16,260 nt of DNA, taken from positions 1-16,260 of the forward strand of contig NZ_JBFXIO010000054.1 in assembly GCF_050175855.1 (NCBI RefSeq), written 5' to 3'. Both the position numbers and the translations under genes were made by a program. This DNA is from Piscinibacter sp050175855 (GTDB lineage Bacteria; Pseudomonadota; Gammaproteobacteria; Burkholderiales; Burkholderiaceae_C). Shown one piece after another: positions 8,702 to 16,246 of this stretch. The notes beneath the pieces are model-generated. The model was not told where the DNA came from, ran no database searches, and saw nothing but the letters and a program-made list of their open reading frames with translations. Every line of letters starts with the position of its first letter. Position 1 is the first letter of the stretch.

Positions 8702-10147
8702 CTATTCGACCAAGCCCTTCTTGACGACTGTACCGACCGCCCCGACGCTGGGTGATCTGACGATGGCCGGTCTGCGCACCGTGGCGCGAGTGCCATGTAG
8801 TGCACCTAAGGCGTCAAAATACTTCGGCGAGAACTCGATCTCGTCCCCGACTCCACCGACCAGTTCCAGACCGCGCCGTTTGGCCAAGTCCTCGATGGCG
8901 TTGTGCATAGCGATCGACTGCGTCACGATCCCCCTGAAGAGGCCCACGAGCGCCGGATCGAAGATCTCCAGCGAACTGGTCAACCGCTGCTCGGCTTCGC
9001 TGCTGGCCTTGAAAGTGCGGGCCTCGATCAGCGCCAAACCCAGGGCTTCGTCCACGCTTGTCAGCAGCGATTCCTGGAGAACGTCGCTTGCAGCGATCGG
9101 CGTCACCAAGCGGCCCGTACGCAGCCAACCTCTGATGGACTCATCGATCTCGGTGTGTTTGTCGGCCAAGTGACTGGCCACCACCCGAGCGCGCTCCTTG
9201 ATGCCGCACACGAGTTCAAGCCGACTGAGCAGGTCTTGATTGGGCACTCCCATGCGGCCAAGCATGACCAGCGCTTCCGACACATCCTGGACCAAAAGGT
9301 CCATTTCCGCCTGCAGCTCGCGCGGCCAAGAGATGCCCGCGAAGAAGCTACGGCAGTACTGCAGCGCCAAGAACGTCTGGGGTTCGGTGGCGAGAGAAAA
9401 GCGCGACCGAACCAGATCGTGCAGGGTGAGAGCGACCTCACGGGTCAGCTCGATCTGTGCGTCGTCAGACTGGGGCTTTCCGGTTGAGGCCAGGGCGGTT
9501 CGCAGCAGCGCATCCAGACGCTTCCCAACATCAGCACCCGCGTCGAGAAGCGATGCGCGCACGGTTGATCTGAACGTCTCCAACGCCTTGGCGAGACGTT
9601 TCGCCAACGAGTCAGCGGGGTTCTCGGTTTGGGGATGCTGCCCTTCGAACGCCGTGGACATCAGCGCCAAGACGTCGGCGATCGTTCCGGAGCGAGACAC
9701 GATGCTTTCCATCAACTCGGCGCGTGGCTTCGGTGCCGCTTCGGTAGCGAGGCTCGCTGCGAGGTAGGTCTGCAGCCACGGCGTATCGGTCTGCGAGCAT
9801 GCGCGCGCAACATTCAGCCGAGCCTCCGAGTCCTCCAGCACGGCCAACGGCGGCAATGGTTGCTGCAACCCTGGTTGGATCAGCTTGATCAAGGCAGGTT
9901 GGCGCTTCTTCAGTTGCTGCGTGGCCCGGATCAACTCTGCGATCGCCAGCAAGCGGTCTCTAGGAGCCGCCTCGGGTGTGTTGGCGACCGAGATCCATCG
10001 GTGAAGGCCGGCGTCGAAGCGCGCATCGTCAGCGCGCTTCGGAATGACCTTCGCCGTCATCAGGTCTGTGAGCGCCTGGACCCGCACCGCGGAATCGTCG
10101 GTTGAAGCAAAGGTATCGAGCAATTGCTCGGCCGGCATCTCGGTCAT
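8702..10147 (-). CDS. Uncharacterised mostly helical protein in BREX operon
   Basis: 481-residue protein I cannot assign to a family. Residues 1 to about 420 are rich in Ala, Leu, Arg and Glu in patterns typical of a helical bundle or repeat protein, with no P-loop, nuclease motif, signal peptide or membrane segment. The last 60 or so residues change character to short likely beta strands (around EIEFSPKYFDAL and VRRPAIVR, ending VVKKGLVE). That tail loosely recalls the C-terminal wing of GrpE, which is notable because the next gene encodes an Hsp70-like ATPase; this is inference only. Start choice: ATG at 10147 has GGAG five bases upstream (in GGAGTGAGC). A GTG at 10153, overlapping the brxC stop as GTGA, would add two residues and is the alternative. 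The gene lies between brxC and the Hsp70-like gene, 21 bases from the latter, and is almost surely co-transcribed and possibly a partner of the ATPase. Confidence 0.8.
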   Translation of the reverse strand: MTEMPAEQLLDTFASTDDSAVRVQALTDLMTAKVIPKRADDARFDAGLHRWISVANTPEAAPRDRLLAIAELIRATQQLKKRQPALIKLIQPGLQQPLPPLAVLEDSEARLNVARACSQTDTPWLQTYLAASLATEAAPKPRAELMESIVSRSGTIADVLALMSTAFEGQHPQTENPADSLAKRLAKALETFRSTVRASLLDAGADVGKRLDALLRTALASTGKPQSDDAQIELTREVALTLHDLVRSRFSLATEPQTFLALQYCRSFFAGISWPRELQAEMDLLVQDVSEALVMLGRMGVPNQDLLSRLELVCGIKERARVVASHLADKHTEIDESIRGWLRTGRLVTPIAASDVLQESLLTSVDEALGLALIEARTFKASSEAEQRLTSSLEIFDPALVGLFRGIVTQSIAMHNAIEDLAKRRGLELVGGVGDEIEFSPKYFDALGALHGTRATVRRPAIVRSPSVGAVGTVVKKGLVE

Positions 10148-10149
10148 GC

Positions 10150-13100
10150 TCACTCCACCACGAACCTGAGCTTGCTGGCATCCTTGCCCTTGCAGCGTTC
10201 GTTCAAGAAGGCCTCGAATCGCTTGCGCAAGTCGTCCGGCGTGGCCGGTGAGCCGCCTTGCAGCAGCGCCTTCTTGATCTCGTCGCCGCTGACGCCGATC
10301 TTCTCCAGCCCTGACAGTGCCTCCTGCACGGCGCTGACAAAGTCCGGGGTGACGGGGTCAGCCAGCTTCTTGGCCGCCACAAACTTCTTGATCAGTTCGC
10401 GGGGGGCTGCTTTCAGCAAGTCGAGGTTGGCCTGGATGATCGGGTCGTCCAGGTTGTCCAGCAGCGTCTGCTGCCAGCCGTCGAGCAACTTGTCCAGCTC
10501 ATCATCCAGTTGCTTGAGCACGTTGGCGGCCGGCAGGAAGTCGCCTTGCTCGTTGGCTGGTCGGAAGCTGCAGTGCGGGCAGTAGGGGCTGGCCGACAGT
10601 TCCGACTCGACGAGCGATGCGCAACTCTTGAGCTTGTCCAGCTTGTCATCGAAGGCGGTCAGCTGGCTGGTGGGCATCAGCGAGATGCCAGCCAGGGCAC
10701 GCATGGCCACCAGACGCGAGTCCTTGCGCAATGCAGACTTGGTCTTGTCCTCCGTGACGCCCAGGCGAGCCTTGCTGTGCTGGGCGATGTAGGCGGCGAG
10801 ATAGTCCTTCTTGAGCTGGGCCAGGGTCTGCCGGTACTCGGCGGCATGCTGGGCGTTGCGGTCCAGCGCGAGCTTGTCCAGGATGTCCGTGCGTGCGCTC
10901 TGTGCCTTCTTCACCCATGCGTGGTCGCTGGACAGCACCATTTCGGCCTGGGACAAGTAGGCGGCCGTGCTGCCCAACTCGGTCACCAGCTCCAGCAGCT
11001 TTTCAACGGCGGCCAGAACCTCGAGGCTCTTCTTTTGGGCGTCGATGTCGTCGGAACCAATGCGCAGGTTCTTCAGCTTGCCGACCGTGTTGTAGGGAGT
11101 CAGCCCCTCCGCGAAGGTCTTGAGCGATTCGAGCCGGGTGCGCCAGTCGCGAACCTCGTCGTCCGTGAGGAGCGGCTTGCCCCAGAAGGTGAGCTTGCCT
11201 TGAAGATCGGTGCCCGCCGTGAGCACGCGGCCGACCAGCTTGGACACGGCTTCGAGAAGCTGCTTGACGGGTTCTTCCGAACCTTGCGTCGCGAGTTGTG
11301 CCAGGCCGGGCGACAGGCCAAGCAGTTCGAACAGCGATCGCAGAACGGAGACGTTGATCTCCTTCGGCGCCTCGACATGCTTGAACTGCTTGAGCTCTTC
11401 CAGGCCGCGCTCGGCCAGAAGCGTGATCTTGCCGGAGTCGATCTTGTCGCCTGTGATGGCCAGCACGATGTCGCCGGAGTAGACGAGGCCGCCCAGCACG
11501 GCCACAAGCAGGTCCGGCTCAAGGCGGAATTTCACCGGGTGGAAGTACTCCACGTCGGTCTGTCCGCTCACAAGCTCGCTGCGGTTCAGTACCTGGCCGT
11601 GCCCCTTGGCTTTCAAGCGACTCAGCACTTCTTGCGAGTACCGCGAACGCCCTGGCTCGATGCGGTCGCCATCCAGCATCTCCAGGGCGTCGAGGATGGC
11701 GTTGGCGTCCTTGGTGCGTGTGCCGCCGGCCAGCGCCTTCAGTGCGTTGCCGACCAACTGTTTGCGGTTGGATTCGGTGACCAGCACCGGGAAGGTCGGG
11801 TACTCGGGCGAGACCTCGGCGAACTGCTGATTGAGCGCCAGCCCGGAAACGACGTTGACGATGTCGCGGAAGTTGGCGCGCTCATCCGATCCCAGGCGCA
11901 GCTTGTCGCGTATGGAGACGCCCTTGGCCCAGTCCTGCAGAGTCTTGGACTTGCCCTGGTACGTGACCTCGAAGGCACTCATCTGCTTCTCCTGGAGCCA
12001 CTTGCTCATGTCGCGCAGCGCGTCCTTGGCCTTGTCCAGGTAGACGGCCTTCGCGCCACCGCTGGCGGTGGAAGCAAGGTCCTGTGCCGCCGCGTAGAAG
12101 GCCAGGTGGCGCTTGATGGCGTCATCCAGGCCCTTGAGCCGGATGAACACCTCATCCGACTTGTTCTCGTCTCGGAAGCGTGGCGGCTCGAAGGGCTGGA
12201 TGAAGTAGACGTAGAAGTCGCGCTCGGGCTGGGCGGTGGGCCGGTCGTTCGGGGCACCGAAGAACAGGTACCCGTTGCGTTCGACGCGGCGGTCTTGCCA
12301 TTCAATCTGGTACTGCCAGATCTGATGACCCGTGACGTAGGTGCTCTCGTCGGTGCGCTCCATCAACTGCTTGACGGCGCCGTAGTAGGCGCGGTCCAAC
12401 GCGTCATCCGACAAGGCCTCGGCACGCTTTTCGATCTGAGCGTCGTAGTCGACGTCCTTCTTGAGGTCGAGGAAGTACTGCTCGGTGTCCGGCGCCTTCG
12501 AGATGAACTGGCCGTTGACCGTCTTGACGATCTCGCGGAGGGTTGTCTGCACTGCTGTGAGCAGATCGTCGGCCGGGTCGCCACCCATGTCCTCGATACC
12601 AGGCTGGTACAGACACAGCGTGTCGCGCAGTTCGGCAGCGGTTGGACCGACCGGCACGTAGATGTCGCCGCCCGTCGTCAGCCGATGCACCGACAGGCCG
12701 GCAATCACGCGCAGCGCCATCGGCTTGTAGGCCGGCCGGGTGAATGCCTTGAGGACGCGTTCGGCCAGGACTTCGGACACCTTCAGCACCGGACCGATGC
12801 TGGGGTCAGAACGCAGCACGCCGTTCGATGTGATGGTTGCCCAAAACTTGTCGTACCCGATCAAGCCCGGCCGATCATCCGGGACGTCTTCAGTCAAGAC
12901 GGCCTGGATCTGGTCGCGCAGGGTGACCAGGGCACCGCGCTTCTCGGTGAAGACCAGGCGCTCGAAGGTGCCGATGTACTCCGGGTGAACGGGGAACAGC
13001 CGCACGTACTCGTCCATGCGCTCGTTCATCGAGCTGTAGAACTTGGCGAACTTGGTGAGGTAGGTCCGGATCTTGTGCTGTTGGTCCGCTGTCTTCTTCA

Positions 13101-13875
13101 ACAGGCGCTCGGCGACCACGAAGCTCACGTCTTGCCGGGCCAGCAGAACTTGGGTGAACCGGTCCTTCACCCGGCGCAGGCTGTCAGCGACGTGCTGGAA
13201 GCGGTTGCTGTCGAAGATGGCCTCCTGCACCCCCGCCACGAAGCGGAACCGCAGGTGCTTGGTGACTTCACCGATCTCACGCAGGAACGACAGGTCCAGC
13301 ACCAAGTCGTGGTCCTTGCGCGAGCGCAGGTAGTCGAGAAACTCGTCGACCACCAGGAGCACGCCGTGGTTGGGGTGAACCTCGGCGAACGCGGCCATCA
13401 TCTCCTCGAACGCCGCCTTGTTGTTGACCACCTTGTCGGCAGCCGGGAACGAGTAGCTGACACCGTTCTTTTCGAGGAAGAGCTCAAGCTCCTGGGTGAT
13501 GATGTCCCGCAGCGACATCTGGCTGGAGATCTCGATGCGGTGGACCTTGAACTTGCCAGCGATCTTCCCCGCTGCTTCAGCGACCTTGGGGTGACGGATC
13601 ATGGGCTGGTAGGCCGCGTCCTCAGCCACCAGGGACAGCACTGACATCAAGTGCGACTTACCGGTGCCGTAGTTGCCGACCACCAGCACGCCCATGTGGT
13701 CGACGGACTCGTCGAAGGAAAGCTGCGGGATCATTTGCTTGGCGATCCGCTCGGCCATGTCGTCCGACATGACGTAAGTCGCGACGAGCTTCTTGGCCTC
13801 GTCCGGACGGTTGGCGTCGAGCAGTTGGATGACCGATTCGATCGGTTCAAATTGAATGAGGTCGCCGTAGCGCAT
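10150..13875 (-). CDS. brxC: Large P-loop ATPase, DUF6079/BrxC-like
   Basis: 1241-residue ATPase of the DUF6079 type, related to BrxC/PglY, the large AAA-type ATPases of BREX systems. The characteristic N-terminus (MRYGDLIQFEPIESV) precedes Walker A GNYGTGKS (67-74) and Walker B VLLVVDEFLDYL (172-183, with D177 and E178). The ATPase core occupies roughly the first 400 residues. The remainder is long and largely helical, with a lone CPHC pair near residues 1098-1101 and a helical C-terminal tail. Length agrees with BrxC-class proteins (about 1100-1250 residues). It begins 15 bases after the brxF stop, with a modest purine-rich site (AGGGAAG) upstream of the ATG. Its TGA overlaps or abuts the start of the next gene. 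BrxC is required for BREX defence and probably acts as an ATP-driven scaffold or loader on DNA; its exact mechanism is not settled. ATPase and family are confident; the name brxC rests on family resemblance plus context. Confidence 0.9.
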   Translation of the reverse strand: MRYGDLIQFEPIESVIQLLDANRPDEAKKLVATYVMSDDMAERIAKQMIPQLSFDESVDHMGVLVVGNYGTGKSHLMSVLSLVAEDAAYQPMIRHPKVAEAAGKIAGKFKVHRIEISSQMSLRDIITQELELFLEKNGVSYSFPAADKVVNNKAAFEEMMAAFAEVHPNHGVLLVVDEFLDYLRSRKDHDLVLDLSFLREIGEVTKHLRFRFVAGVQEAIFDSNRFQHVADSLRRVKDRFTQVLLARQDVSFVVAERLLKKTADQQHKIRTYLTKFAKFYSSMNERMDEYVRLFPVHPEYIGTFERLVFTEKRGALVTLRDQIQAVLTEDVPDDRPGLIGYDKFWATITSNGVLRSDPSIGPVLKVSEVLAERVLKAFTRPAYKPMALRVIAGLSVHRLTTGGDIYVPVGPTAAELRDTLCLYQPGIEDMGGDPADDLLTAVQTTLREIVKTVNGQFISKAPDTEQYFLDLKKDVDYDAQIEKRAEALSDDALDRAYYGAVKQLMERTDESTYVTGHQIWQYQIEWQDRRVERNGYLFFGAPNDRPTAQPERDFYVYFIQPFEPPRFRDENKSDEVFIRLKGLDDAIKRHLAFYAAAQDLASTASGGAKAVYLDKAKDALRDMSKWLQEKQMSAFEVTYQGKSKTLQDWAKGVSIRDKLRLGSDERANFRDIVNVVSGLALNQQFAEVSPEYPTFPVLVTESNRKQLVGNALKALAGGTRTKDANAILDALEMLDGDRIEPGRSRYSQEVLSRLKAKGHGQVLNRSELVSGQTDVEYFHPVKFRLEPDLLVAVLGGLVYSGDIVLAITGDKIDSGKITLLAERGLEELKQFKHVEAPKEINVSVLRSLFELLGLSPGLAQLATQGSEEPVKQLLEAVSKLVGRVLTAGTDLQGKLTFWGKPLLTDDEVRDWRTRLESLKTFAEGLTPYNTVGKLKNLRIGSDDIDAQKKSLEVLAAVEKLLELVTELGSTAAYLSQAEMVLSSDHAWVKKAQSARTDILDKLALDRNAQHAAEYRQTLAQLKKDYLAAYIAQHSKARLGVTEDKTKSALRKDSRLVAMRALAGISLMPTSQLTAFDDKLDKLKSCASLVESELSASPYCPHCSFRPANEQGDFLPAANVLKQLDDELDKLLDGWQQTLLDNLDDPIIQANLDLLKAAPRELIKKFVAAKKLADPVTPDFVSAVQEALSGLEKIGVSGDEIKKALLQGGSPATPDDLRKRFEAFLNERCKGKDASKLRFVVE

Positions 13876-13890
13876 GTCTTGTTCGCTTCC

Positions 13891-14364
13891 CTAGTTCTGA
13901 ACTTCAAACGGGACCACGCCTGCAAGGCTGTAATCCTGGTGCTCTGGGTGCCCCATGTCGGCGTAAATCAGCCGCCCCGTCCTGGCGTCGCCTTGCAACT
14001 CGCCAGGCCACACTGCTACCACTCGCCTCGCGTGAGCGTGACGCTTCAGAAGATCGAGCGGATCAAGGTGCAGGGAACGGTCGAACAGCAGCTCGAGGTT
14101 GTCGAGCAACAGCAAGTCACCGGCAGCATGTTGATCGGCCAGCTCTCGCAGGATCGCTGTGGTCTGCAAGTGGCGCTGCCGCTGGGGAATGGCCGCGAGC
14201 CGTCTGCCCAGTTCAGCACCGACATTCAGCGGCTCGATGCCCTTGATCTGTGCGAGGGACTGCAGCAGCGCCGACTTGCGCGTGTTCGGCGGCCCGATGA
14301 GCAGCACCAGCTTGCTGTGCAGCGCTCCGAGTTCATCGACCAGGCGCTCAAGCCGTTCGATCAT
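13891..14364 (-). CDS. brxF: Small P-loop protein, BrxF-like (type 3 BREX marker)
   Basis: 157-residue single-domain P-loop protein. The Walker A-like loop is LLIGPPNTRKS (21-31), the Walker B-like strand is DLLLLDNLELLF (83-94), and a third strand RRVVAVWPG lies at 113-121. Its size, single domain and position immediately before a BrxC-like ATPase match BrxF, the small P-loop protein characteristic of type 3 BREX. The start is well supported: AAGGAGG lies five bases before the ATG (14370-14376), the best ribosome binding site in the operon. An arginine occupies the glycine position before the P-loop lysine (NTRKS rather than GxGKS), so nucleotide hydrolysis may be altered, unless this is usual in the family. 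Its role in BREX is not established. The alternative is an unrelated small AAA-type protein, which is less likely given the neighbours. Confidence 0.82.
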   Translation of the reverse strand: MIERLERLVDELGALHSKLVLLIGPPNTRKSALLQSLAQIKGIEPLNVGAELGRRLAAIPQRQRHLQTTAILRELADQHAAGDLLLLDNLELLFDRSLHLDPLDLLKRHAHARRVVAVWPGELQGDARTGRLIYADMGHPEHQDYSLAGVVPFEVQN

Positions 14365-14457
14365 TGGCGCCTCCTTCTCGGGTGTCGCCTGATGGGCTCA
14401 GCCGCTGGTGTGGTGATGAGCGTCGCTGTCCGCAAGTCATTTCATGCCTGGCGTTGT

Positions 14458-15348
14458 TTACTGGTTGGGCGAGCGGTAGCCCGGTGCCAGCACCGCGTTC
14501 TTGACGCCGTAGAGAGCAAGAGGGTCCTTCAGCCACAGCCTGAACTCGTGGCCACGCAGATGATGGTCTGGTGAACAGTCCACGCTCCACTTGCGCAGCA
14601 CATAACCCGCCGTCGCCGCTCGAAGCTTCAACCTCAATGCCCCGCCCGACATGCCGTAGTCCATTTCAGTGACTTCCGGCCGCGGCTGATCCGGGTGGGG
14701 GCAAATTTCAACTTCGACGATGCGGGTCCACTGGATGTCTTGATCCGCACCTTCGTGCTCGGCGATCGACTGCGTCATGAGAACCACTGGTCTCTTGATC
14801 CGCGTTATCACGAAGTCTCGGAACTCGCGCGTCTTCCGGTCGAACGCCCGCACATGCCATCGAAGTCCGGTATCGATCAAGGCGAACGGCGCGATCTCGC
14901 GTGTGGACCGCCCGCTGCTGATCGAGTGGTACTCGATGCGCAAGGGGCGGCACAGATGAATCGCGCGCGTAACCGACGCCAGCACATCCAGGTCTGGATG
15001 CGTGAGCCGCGAAGGAATCTCACTGACAACCGCACACTTCAAGGCGGACGGCTCTCCGTCACCAAAGCCTTGTGTCAGCCACGCGAGAACTCGCTCAGGG
15101 GGGAATTCGAAGACCGGCTCGAAGCCATCGCCCAAGACGTAGCACTTGGCCTTGGCGTCGTAGTCGATGTTGTGAGAGGCGAGGTCCTTGTAGAGCGCCA
15201 GATCACGAGTCGCCGCTGCCGACTGGATGTCGAAGCGCTCGACGATGTCCTGTCGACGGATCTCGCCGAAGAAGCGGAGCCTCATCTCGATGAATGCCAG
15301 GCGGTCACGCTGCGCTTGACTGAGGGTGGGTAGCTGCTCGGCGGTCAT
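14458..15348 (-). CDS. brxR: WYL-domain transcriptional regulator, BrxR-like
   Basis: 296-residue regulator. A winged helix-turn-helix spans about 12-72, with RRQDIVERFDIQSAAATRDL as the helix-turn-helix core. The WYL domain lies at about 130-190, with the WYL-equivalent WHV at 164-166 inside LRWHVRAFD and RIKRP following. A C-terminal WCX-type extension runs from about 205 to 296. This is the architecture of BrxR, the WYL repressor that opens many BREX loci and represses its own promoter as a dimer; the WYL fold is thought to sense a ligand. It is the first gene of the minus-strand operon, 93 bases before brxF. The start is the first ATG in frame; no convincing Shine-Dalgarno precedes it, so the start is less sure than the family. 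It probably binds the divergent region to its right (15349-15505). Fold certain; BrxR function inferred from position and homologous systems. Confidence 0.88.
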   Translation of the reverse strand: MTAEQLPTLSQAQRDRLAFIEMRLRFFGEIRRQDIVERFDIQSAAATRDLALYKDLASHNIDYDAKAKCYVLGDGFEPVFEFPPERVLAWLTQGFGDGEPSALKCAVVSEIPSRLTHPDLDVLASVTRAIHLCRPLRIEYHSISSGRSTREIAPFALIDTGLRWHVRAFDRKTREFRDFVITRIKRPVVLMTQSIAEHEGADQDIQWTRIVEVEICPHPDQPRPEVTEMDYGMSGGALRLKLRAATAGYVLRKWSVDCSPDHHLRGHEFRLWLKDPLALYGVKNAVLAPGYRSPNQ

Positions 15349-15391
15349 GCTGGGCGGCGGTTGGCTGAATCTCTCGGGTGATCCTCCGAGC

Positions 15392-15397
15392 AGTATA
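15392..15397 (-). promoter_or_regulatory. Candidate -10 element of the BREX operon
   Basis: TATACT on the minus strand (five of six matches to TATAAT) lies 44 bases before the regulator's ATG, giving a leader of roughly 37 bases. No good -35 hexamer is found at 15-18 base spacing, so the promoter may be weak, dependent on another factor, or elsewhere. A five-base inverted repeat (CTCGG/CCGAG, 15373-15390) lies just downstream in the predicted leader and contains an unused GGAGG. Confidence 0.35.
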
Positions 15398-15437
15398 GGT
15401 GCTTGAAACTATGACCAGCGCGAACTTCTTCGAGATA

Positions 15438-15464
15438 GATGTCCATCGCATTATGATGACCATC
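15438..15464. promoter_or_regulatory. Candidate operator: repeated GATGnCCATC decamers
   Basis: Two decamers, GATGTCCATC (15438-15447) and GATGACCATC (15455-15464), are repeated at a 17-base period with a single mismatch. Each also has GATG/CATC dyad symmetry, so the pair reads similarly on both strands, as expected of sites for a dimeric regulator. The second copy overlaps a plus-strand -10-like TATGAT (15452-15457). The position, upstream of a WYL autoregulator and between divergent genes, suggests a BrxR binding site. No experimental motif for this regulator is known to me, so this is inference. Confidence 0.4.
15452..15457 (+). promoter_or_regulatory. Candidate -10 element of the plus-strand gene
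   Basis: TATGAT matches TATAAT at five of six positions and lies 48 bases before the ATG at 15506. The region at -35 spacing (TTCGAG, 15429-15434) is a poor match. The hexamer overlaps the repeated decamers, so a regulator bound there could affect both directions. Confidence 0.3.
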
Positions 15465-15505
15465 TGCAAGCGTGGCCCCTCCGGCGCGGATTGATAGGAA
15501 GAGCG

Positions 15506-16012
15506 ATGACGAACCAAGCACCAAGAATGGATCTGCGGCCAGGCGTTCAGGAACCCGTGGTGCTGCTGATCTCCCGGCGGGAGGTCGAGCAGGCCGACCT
15601 TCCATCTGTCCTATCCCGGTTGAAGGTCTTCCTGGCGACCCGCGAGGACGCCTGGCGCTACCGCGGCCAGATGACGCTGGTGGTGGACGGGTACAACGGC
15701 GATCCGCGCGAACTGGTCGACATCCCTGAAGTACGGTCGCTGCTGCGCCGCCTCGAAGCCGAGTGGCCCTACTGGGCGTTCTTCTTCAACCAGGTCGACG
15801 ACAGCATCAAACTGCTGCTGTCCTGCGTGGCCGGCAGCCGTTACCTCGGCCGCGGCGCCGTCGAAATGGACGCCGATCTGGTGGCCGCCGCCATGGCACG
15901 TGCGTTCGGCGGCATGAACGCCGTCTTCGAGCGCTTCAACTTCCCGGAGGACGAACTCGAGCTGATGAGCCGAGGTTTCGTCGAGGTGCTGCAGCAGGCC
16001 GGGATGGGTTGA
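15506..16012 (+). CDS. Small conserved protein, possibly CRR6-domain family
   Basis: 168-residue soluble acidic protein. From memory it resembles bacterial proteins annotated as chlororespiratory reduction 6 domain-containing; I hold this family name only moderately. Recognisable stretches are VQEPVVLLISRREVEQADLP near the N-terminus, TLVVDGYNGDPREL, WPYWAFFFNQVDDSIKLLLSC in the middle, and FGGMNAVFERFNFPEDELELMSRGFVE near the end. No catalytic motif, signal peptide or membrane segment is visible, and its biochemical role is unknown. The ATG at 15506 has AGGA seven bases upstream. A TTG at 15491 in the same frame would add five residues and has no ribosome site. It is transcribed away from the BREX operon across the shared divergent region and ends 18 bases from the convergent 71-residue gene. 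It is probably a flank gene rather than a defence component. Confidence 0.8.
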   Translation: MTNQAPRMDLRPGVQEPVVLLISRREVEQADLPSVLSRLKVFLATREDAWRYRGQMTLVVDGYNGDPRELVDIPEVRSLLRRLEAEWPYWAFFFNQVDDSIKLLLSCVAGSRYLGRGAVEMDADLVAAAMARAFGGMNAVFERFNFPEDELELMSRGFVEVLQQAGMG

Positions 16013-16030
16013 CGGCCCCTGCCCCCCAAA

Positions 16031-16246
16031 TCAGCGAGGGCGAAGGATCACGGTGTTCGAACCGATCAGCCGGTAGCGGTGCGACCCTTCCACCAGCACG
16101 CGCCCGAGTCGACGCGCCTTTCGCAGCCCGCTGGCGGCCTCCGCGCGCGTCACCGTCGTTGGCATCGCCGGCCATCCGTTGAAGGCAACCCAGTCGTCGG
16201 GATGGGCCTGCTCGAACTTCAGCTTGCAGGCGTGGGTGCGCTCCAT
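16031..16246 (-). CDS. Hypothetical 71-residue protein
   Basis: Short basic protein (many Arg and Lys) that I do not recognise. A helical stretch (about 33-46, VTRAEAASGLRKARR) is followed by likely beta strands ending VILRPR. It contains no Cys pair and no transmembrane segment. The start is well supported: GGAGG (16252-16256) sits five bases before the ATG, near the window edge. It converges on the plus-strand gene with only 18 bases between the stops and no evident hairpin terminator there. Genes to its right are not visible, so its operon context is unknown. Confidence 0.65.
   Translation of the reverse strand: MERTHACKLKFEQAHPDDWVAFNGWPAMPTTVTRAEAASGLRKARRLGRVLVEGSHRYRLIGSNTVILRPR

Noticed and set aside
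10510..13644. A 1044-codon open frame on the plus strand, opposite brxC
   Set aside because: Its product has no recognisable domain and is rich in residues expected from reading GC-rich codons backwards. The minus-strand frame encodes a clear P-loop ATPase. It is a codon-bias shadow.
14365..14457. Internal promoter or small RNA between the regulator and brxF
   Set aside because: Apart from the brxF ribosome site, I see no paired -35/-10 elements, small gene or stable hairpin.
15491..15505. TTG start five codons upstream of the plus-strand gene
   Set aside because: There is no ribosome site before it, and it would include the AGGA site that serves the ATG at 15506.
16013..16030. Terminator between the convergent genes at the right end
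   Set aside because: The gap is only 18 bases and shows a C-run but no stem-loop with a T-run.
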